Shown here piece after piece: positions 60,306-64,000 of a stretch of DNA of 64,000 nt. The translations under genes and the position numbers were made by a program. The stretch lies in assembly GCF_020523795.1 (NCBI RefSeq), contig NZ_JAJALI010000002.1:741690-805689 (forward strand), read 5' to 3'. The DNA comes from Ancylobacter sp. Lp-2. Its GTDB lineage: Bacteria; Pseudomonadota; Alphaproteobacteria; Rhizobiales; Xanthobacteraceae. The notes under the pieces were generated by a model. It was not told the origin of the DNA. It worked only from the letters and a program-made list of their open reading frames with translations, and did not search any database. Positions within the stretch are counted from its first letter, which is position 1. Each line of letters begins with the position of its first letter.

Positions 60306-61403
60306 ATGAACTGGATAACCACGCTTTCGGCCGCCACGATGATCCTGACCGCCGGCACCGCGATAGCGGGAGCGACGGCGACTACGACCGACATCGAGAT
60401 CGCCGCCGAAAGCCACGACATGATCTGGAACGCCGTCGCGGTGGATCATGGTCGGGTCTTCGTGGCGGGCCCGCGCTGGACCGGCTCGAAAGGCCCGTCG
60501 CTCGCCCTCATCGACGGGCATGGGAACGCCCGGCCCTATCTGTCGCCGCAATGGAACGGCTGGACACCCGGCGCCGACAACGGCACCGCTTTCGTCAACG
60601 TGAACGCCATACATCTCGACGGCAAGGGTGGGCTTTGGGCGGTCGATACCGGCTCGCCGGAATTCGGCGGCGATCCGCTGCCGGGCGCCGCCAAGCTGGT
60701 GCGGATCGACCTCGCGACCGATAGCGTCGACCGGGTGATTCCGCTCGGGCCGGCGGCGGCGCTTGCCGGCAGCTATATCGACGACATCCGCTTCAACGGC
60801 GACCATGCCTATCTCACCGACGCCGGCAGGCCGGGGCTGATCGTGCTCGACCTGCGTGACGGCTCGACCCGCCGGGTCCTGGAAGGCCACGGGTCGGTGA
60901 CGGCGCGTCCGGATCGAGACATCTTCCTCGACGGCCGGCCCTTGACGGGTCCCGACGGAAAGCCCCTCTACGTCCATAGCGATCCGCTCGAAGTCTCGCC
61001 GGATGGCAGATGGCTCCACTACGGGCCGCTGGAAGGGCCGTGGTCGCGCATCGAGACGCGCTTTCTGGACGATGCCTCGCTGTCGCCGGACGAACTCGCC
61101 GCAAAGGTCGAGCCCTGGGCCAACCTGCCGCCGGTCGGCGGGACGGCGATGGATTCGAACGGCGATCTCTATTTCGCCGATCTCGCCGCCAATGCCCTTC
61201 GCAAGCGCGCGGCGGATGGCACGGTGACGACGCTTCTCGTCTCGCCGGAACTGCACTGGGTCGACGCCCCCTTCATCGACACCGACCACGTCTTGTGGCT
61301 GCCGGTGCCGCAGATCGATCGCGCCGCCCTGTTCAACGGCGGCGCCTCGCAGATTCGCTGGCCCATCAGGCTGTTCCGCCTGCCGCTCGGCACCCGGCCG
61401 TGA
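60306..61403 (+). CDS. Secreted SMP-30/major-royal-jelly-like beta-propeller protein
   Basis: This 365-residue protein has a signal peptide (MNWITTLSAATMILTAGTAIAG) and a six-bladed beta-propeller pattern. Segments such as VNAIHLDGKGGLWAVDTGSP, SYIDDIRFNGDHAYLTDAG and GGTAMDSNGDLYFADLAANAL match the yellow/MRJP and gluconolactonase-like group. The last is typical for bacterial MRJP-family proteins. Catalytic activity (lactonase or isomerase) is possible but unproven. It is transcribed away from the AraC gene at 59151 and followed 46 bp later by a quinone-reductase-like dehydrogenase. Confidence 0.85.
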   Translation: MNWITTLSAATMILTAGTAIAGATATTTDIEIAAESHDMIWNAVAVDHGRVFVAGPRWTGSKGPSLALIDGHGNARPYLSPQWNGWTPGADNGTAFVNVNAIHLDGKGGLWAVDTGSPEFGGDPLPGAAKLVRIDLATDSVDRVIPLGPAAALAGSYIDDIRFNGDHAYLTDAGRPGLIVLDLRDGSTRRVLEGHGSVTARPDRDIFLDGRPLTGPDGKPLYVHSDPLEVSPDGRWLHYGPLEGPWSRIETRFLDDASLSPDELAAKVEPWANLPPVGGTAMDSNGDLYFADLAANALRKRAADGTVTTLLVSPELHWVDAPFIDTDHVLWLPVPQIDRAALFNGGASQIRWPIRLFRLPLGTRP

Positions 61404-61449
61404 GCGCAACTCGGCCCTCCGGCCAATCCACGATCCTCAGGAGATGAAG

Positions 61450-62463
61450 ATGAAAGCAATCGGCTATCAGCAGCCCGGCCCCATCGATCGCGAGTCCGCG
61501 CTGGTCGACATCGAGCTGGAACGCCCGAAAGCAACGGGACGCGACCTTCTGGTCGAGGTCCGGGCCATCTCGGTCAATCCGGTCGACACCAAGGTGCGGC
61601 TCGGCGCCGCGCCGCCAGCCGGCGAGTGGAAGGTGCTCGGCTGGGACGCCGTCGGCCGCGTGGCGGAAGTCGGCGAGGCGGTGAGCGCCTTCAAGCCGGG
61701 CGATGAGGTCTACTATGCCGGCTCCATCGCCCGCGCCGGCGCCAACAGCCAGTTCCACCTCGTCGACGAACGCATCGTCGGCCACAAGCCGGCTTCACTG
61801 TCCCACGCCGAAGCCGCCGCGCTGCCGCTCACGGCGATCACCGCCTGGGAGATGCTGTTCGACCGTCTCGATATCCGCAAGCCGGTGCCGGGGGCAGCAA
61901 ACGCGGTGCTCATCATCGGCGGCGCCGGTGGCGTCGGCTCGATCGCCATCCAGCTGGTGCGGGCGCTGACCGACGTGACGGTGATCGCCACCGCGTCGCG
62001 GCCGGAGACCCAGAGCTGGGTCAAGGAACTCGGGGCTCACCACGTCGTCGACCACGGCAAGCCTCTCGCCGAGCAGGTGGCGGCACTCGGCATCGGCGCG
62101 CCGGCCTTCGTGTTCTCGACGACCGAAACCCACCGGCACTTCAAGGACATCGTCGAGCTGATCGCGCCCCAGGGGCGGTTCGGGCTGATCGACGACCCTG
62201 ACACGCTCGATATCATGTCCTTCAAGCGCAAGGCGGTGTCGACGCATTGGGAGTTCATGTTCACCCGCTCGCTTTTCCAGACGGGCGACATGGCCGAACA
62301 GGGCAAGCTGCTCGACGCGGTGGCTCGGCTGGTCGACGAGGGAAAGATCCGCACGACGGTCACGGAGATCCTCCGCCCGATCAATGCCGGGAACCTCGCG
62401 AAGGCCCATGCATGGCTCGAAAGCGGCAAGGCCAAGGGCAAGATCGTCCTCGAGGGCTTCTGA
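61450..62463 (+). CDS. Zinc-independent MDR oxidoreductase (quinone oxidoreductase/ZADH-like)
   Basis: This 337-residue medium-chain reductase lacks the structural-zinc cysteines. The N-terminal part is AIGYQQPGPIDRESALVDIELERP (landmarks AIGYQQPGPI and ISVNPVDTKVR), and the NADPH motif GGAGGVGSIAIQLV lies at about 155-168. SFKRKAVSTHWEFMFTRSLFQT is typical of the zinc-binding-dehydrogenase family 1 of alginate-lyase-associated enzymes. Two ATGs are six bases apart; AGGAG lies 6 bp before ATG 61450 but adjacent to ATG 61444, so 61450 is used. It probably reduces an enone or quinone. It follows the MRJP-like gene in the same direction. Confidence 0.88.
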   Translation: MKAIGYQQPGPIDRESALVDIELERPKATGRDLLVEVRAISVNPVDTKVRLGAAPPAGEWKVLGWDAVGRVAEVGEAVSAFKPGDEVYYAGSIARAGANSQFHLVDERIVGHKPASLSHAEAAALPLTAITAWEMLFDRLDIRKPVPGAANAVLIIGGAGGVGSIAIQLVRALTDVTVIATASRPETQSWVKELGAHHVVDHGKPLAEQVAALGIGAPAFVFSTTETHRHFKDIVELIAPQGRFGLIDDPDTLDIMSFKRKAVSTHWEFMFTRSLFQTGDMAEQGKLLDAVARLVDEGKIRTTVTEILRPINAGNLAKAHAWLESGKAKGKIVLEGF

Positions 62464-62647
62464 CAGCTCCCTGCACGGTGCGACCGCCGTGCAGGGTTCC
62501 CTCTCCACAAGGCGCGCCATGCCTCGGCATGTCGTGCCCCCCGTGCTCCACCGTCCCTGGAGGCCGCTCCTCTGCGACGGATTTGCGTTCCACCGCGCTG
62601 CATGGAACGAAGGAATGGTACGGACCGAGGATCAGATCGAAGCCATC

Positions 62648-63610
62648 ATGCGTAAGCTTATCAGTATCGGGTTGCTGGTCGCCGAGGGGTTCCAGGTCAT
62701 GGGGCTCGCGGCACTCTCGGTGTTCGAGATGGCCAACCGCGTGCTGGAATATCCCGGCTACGACGTCCACGTCATCTCCGAGCACGGGGGCCCGGTACGC
62801 AACTCCCTCGGATTTTCGATCGAGACCAAGCCGTTCCCCGCAAGCTTCCACGACACCACGGTGACGATCGGCTCGCTGGCGATGGGACCGACATCACCCG
62901 GGCATCTCGACTATCTGAACCGGGCCGTTGGGCGCTCCCGCCGGATCGCGGGCGTCTGCACCGGCGCCTTCGCGCTGGCGGAAGCCGGCCTGCTGAACGG
63001 ACGGCGGGCGACCACGCACTGGGCGCATGCCGCCCGCCTGCAGGCCGAGTTTCCCGCGATTAGGGTCGATGCCGATCGCATCTTCATCAACGATGGCGGG
63101 TTCTGGACCTCCGCCGGCATGAGTTCGGCCATGGACATGGCGCTGGCACTCGTGGAGGACGATTTCGGCCAGGAAATCGCGCGCACGACGGCCCGCCGCA
63201 TGGTGCTTTATCTCCGTCGTCCCGGCGGCCAGTCCCAGTTCTCGACCCTGGTGGAAGTCGAGCCGAAAACGGACCGGATTCGTCGGGTGCTGGCCTACGC
63301 GAAGGAGAACCTGGCGAAGGACCTCTCGATCGAGGAACTCGCGCAATGCGCCAATCTCAGCGTCCGCCAGTTCAGCCGGCTGTTCCGCAACGAGACCGGG
63401 CAGACCCCTGCGAAGGTGATAGAGACGCTCCGCCTCGAAGCGGCCCGCCTGCTCATGGAGGAAGGGCGCTTTCCGCTCGACGAGATCGCGCAGATCACCG
63501 GATTTGCCGACCGCGAACGTATGCGCCGCGCCTTCGTGCGCTCGTTCGGCCAGTCCCCGCAGGTCGTCCGTCGCCGCATCGTCCAGGATCGCCAGAGCAG
63601 CTTCGCCTGA
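62648..63610 (+). CDS. GlxA family AraC-type regulator, second copy
   Basis: This 320-residue regulator has the same domain layout as the 59151 gene. The DJ-1/PfpI-like domain (about 1-185) has C104 at the elbow (IAGVCTGAFALAEAGLLNGR), and the AraC double HTH is at about 210-310 (LSIEELAQCANLSVRQFSRLF span). ATG 62648 begins the conserved part; in-frame ATG 62615, with AAGGA just before it, is an alternative that adds 11 residues. It lies 184 bp after the quinone-reductase-like gene on the same strand. Two related regulators bracketing the MRJP-like and reductase genes suggest that one or both control them. Confidence 0.88.
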   Translation: MRKLISIGLLVAEGFQVMGLAALSVFEMANRVLEYPGYDVHVISEHGGPVRNSLGFSIETKPFPASFHDTTVTIGSLAMGPTSPGHLDYLNRAVGRSRRIAGVCTGAFALAEAGLLNGRRATTHWAHAARLQAEFPAIRVDADRIFINDGGFWTSAGMSSAMDMALALVEDDFGQEIARTTARRMVLYLRRPGGQSQFSTLVEVEPKTDRIRRVLAYAKENLAKDLSIEELAQCANLSVRQFSRLFRNETGQTPAKVIETLRLEAARLLMEEGRFPLDEIAQITGFADRERMRRAFVRSFGQSPQVVRRRIVQDRQSSFA

Positions 63611-63680
63611 AAGCGCGCGATGTGCCCCCATTCGGGGCGAGCGACCGACATTCGTGCGGCATCGAGACCGGCGGGTGGGC

Positions 63681-64000
63681 CTACTCGCCCAGGCAGCGTA
63701 TCAGCGCCTCGGCGAGAATCGGCTTGCGCAGCAGGCAGGCCGCACCGCCGGCCATCGCACGGCGGCGCACTGTTTCGTCACCGAGAGCCGTCATCACGAT
63801 GATATGCATGGTCGGGTGACGCGCGCGAATAATCGCCTGAAGTTCCAGTCCGCTCATCCCTGGCATGTTCACGTCCGTGAGCAGGCACGAGATTTCATCC
63901 TGCGGGGCAGACTCCAGAAACGCCTCCGCCGAAGCGTAGGAATGGGTCTTGTAGCCAAGAGATTGGAGGAATGACGTCGTAGCGTCGAGGAATGCTTCGT
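63681..64000 (-). CDS. Response regulator receiver domain, 5' truncated by window edge
   Basis: This is the C-terminal 106 codons of a CheY-like receiver. The frame is open to the right edge, so the start lies outside. LLTDVNMPGMSGLELQ carries the phospho-acceptor aspartate, IIVMTALGDE the switch Thr, and LLRKPI the conserved lysine. It ends soon after (EALIRCLGE), so it is a stand-alone receiver with no output domain, resembling FixJ-type receivers of two-component systems that pair with hybrid kinases. Convergent with the AraC gene, 70 bp apart. Confidence 0.85.
   Translation of the reverse strand, partial: EAFLDATTSFLQSLGYKTHSYASAEAFLESAPQDEISCLLTDVNMPGMSGLELQAIIRARHPTMHIIVMTALGDETVRRRAMAGGAACLLRKPILAEALIRCLGE

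Overview
This is a GC-rich chromosomal stretch from an alphaproteobacterium, most likely Hyphomicrobiales (Xanthobacteraceae/Ancylobacter-like). The evidence is composition, long 4-bp ATGA-coupled operons, Tat-exported binding proteins, and the gene families present (Cox-type molybdenum hydroxylase, OpgGH, GlgX-TreZ-TreY, several ABC importers). The genus assignment is an inference; no rRNA or tRNA is present to anchor it. Both ends cut through genes: a 3-oxo-tetronate kinase on the left and a response-regulator receiver domain on the right.

Layout. 0-1.8 kb: tail of a four-carbon sugar-acid pathway (OtnK, OtnC). 1.8-11.6 kb: a TetR regulator divergent from a tightly packed operon that encodes a three-subunit molybdenum hydroxylase (FAD, 2Fe-2S and Mo subunits), a complete Liv-type ABC importer and a CoxG-like protein. 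Two matching palindromes in the divergent region look like the TetR operators. 11.6-25.4 kb: iron. On the minus strand a full FecI-FecR-receptor-binding protein-two permeases-ATPase series is co-directional. It is followed by a divergent siderophore-interacting flavoprotein, a beta-barrel protein and an Fbp-type ferric-iron importer. 25.5-35.7 kb: osmoadaptation. OpgG/OpgH make periplasmic glucans and GlgX-TreZ-TreY convert glycogen-type polymer into trehalose. 35.7-37.3 kb: a junction with one orphan gene, an intrinsic terminator and a decayed IS3-family transposase. 37.3-47.2 kb: an eight-gene minus-strand operon (PuuA-like ligase, PuuB-like oxidase, dipeptide-type ABC importer, 2-hydroxyacid dehydrogenase, cupin) opposite a GntR regulator. 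47.7-49.4 kb: a secreted arylsulfatase behind an AT-rich promoter region.

49.6-63.6 kb is an accessory-looking region of short divergent units: SnoaL-like protein, RidA, LysR/MFS/serine hydrolase, DUF302 protein, alpha/beta hydrolase, two medium-chain dehydrogenases, an SMP-30/MRJP-like secreted protein, and two GlxA-type AraC regulators. It also holds two paralogous copies of an unrecognised 239-residue protein, in opposite orientations.

The most promising candidates for undescribed biology are: (1) the 37.3-46.5 kb gamma-glutamyl amine catabolism operon, which lacks the expected PuuC and PuuD and carries a hydroxyacid dehydrogenase and cupin instead; (2) the TetR-controlled molybdenum hydroxylase/importer unit with an unusual substrate-pocket motif; and (3) the duplicated 239-residue family with a perfect 11-bp inverted repeat in front of it. 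No CRISPR array, prophage, integrase or origin was seen.
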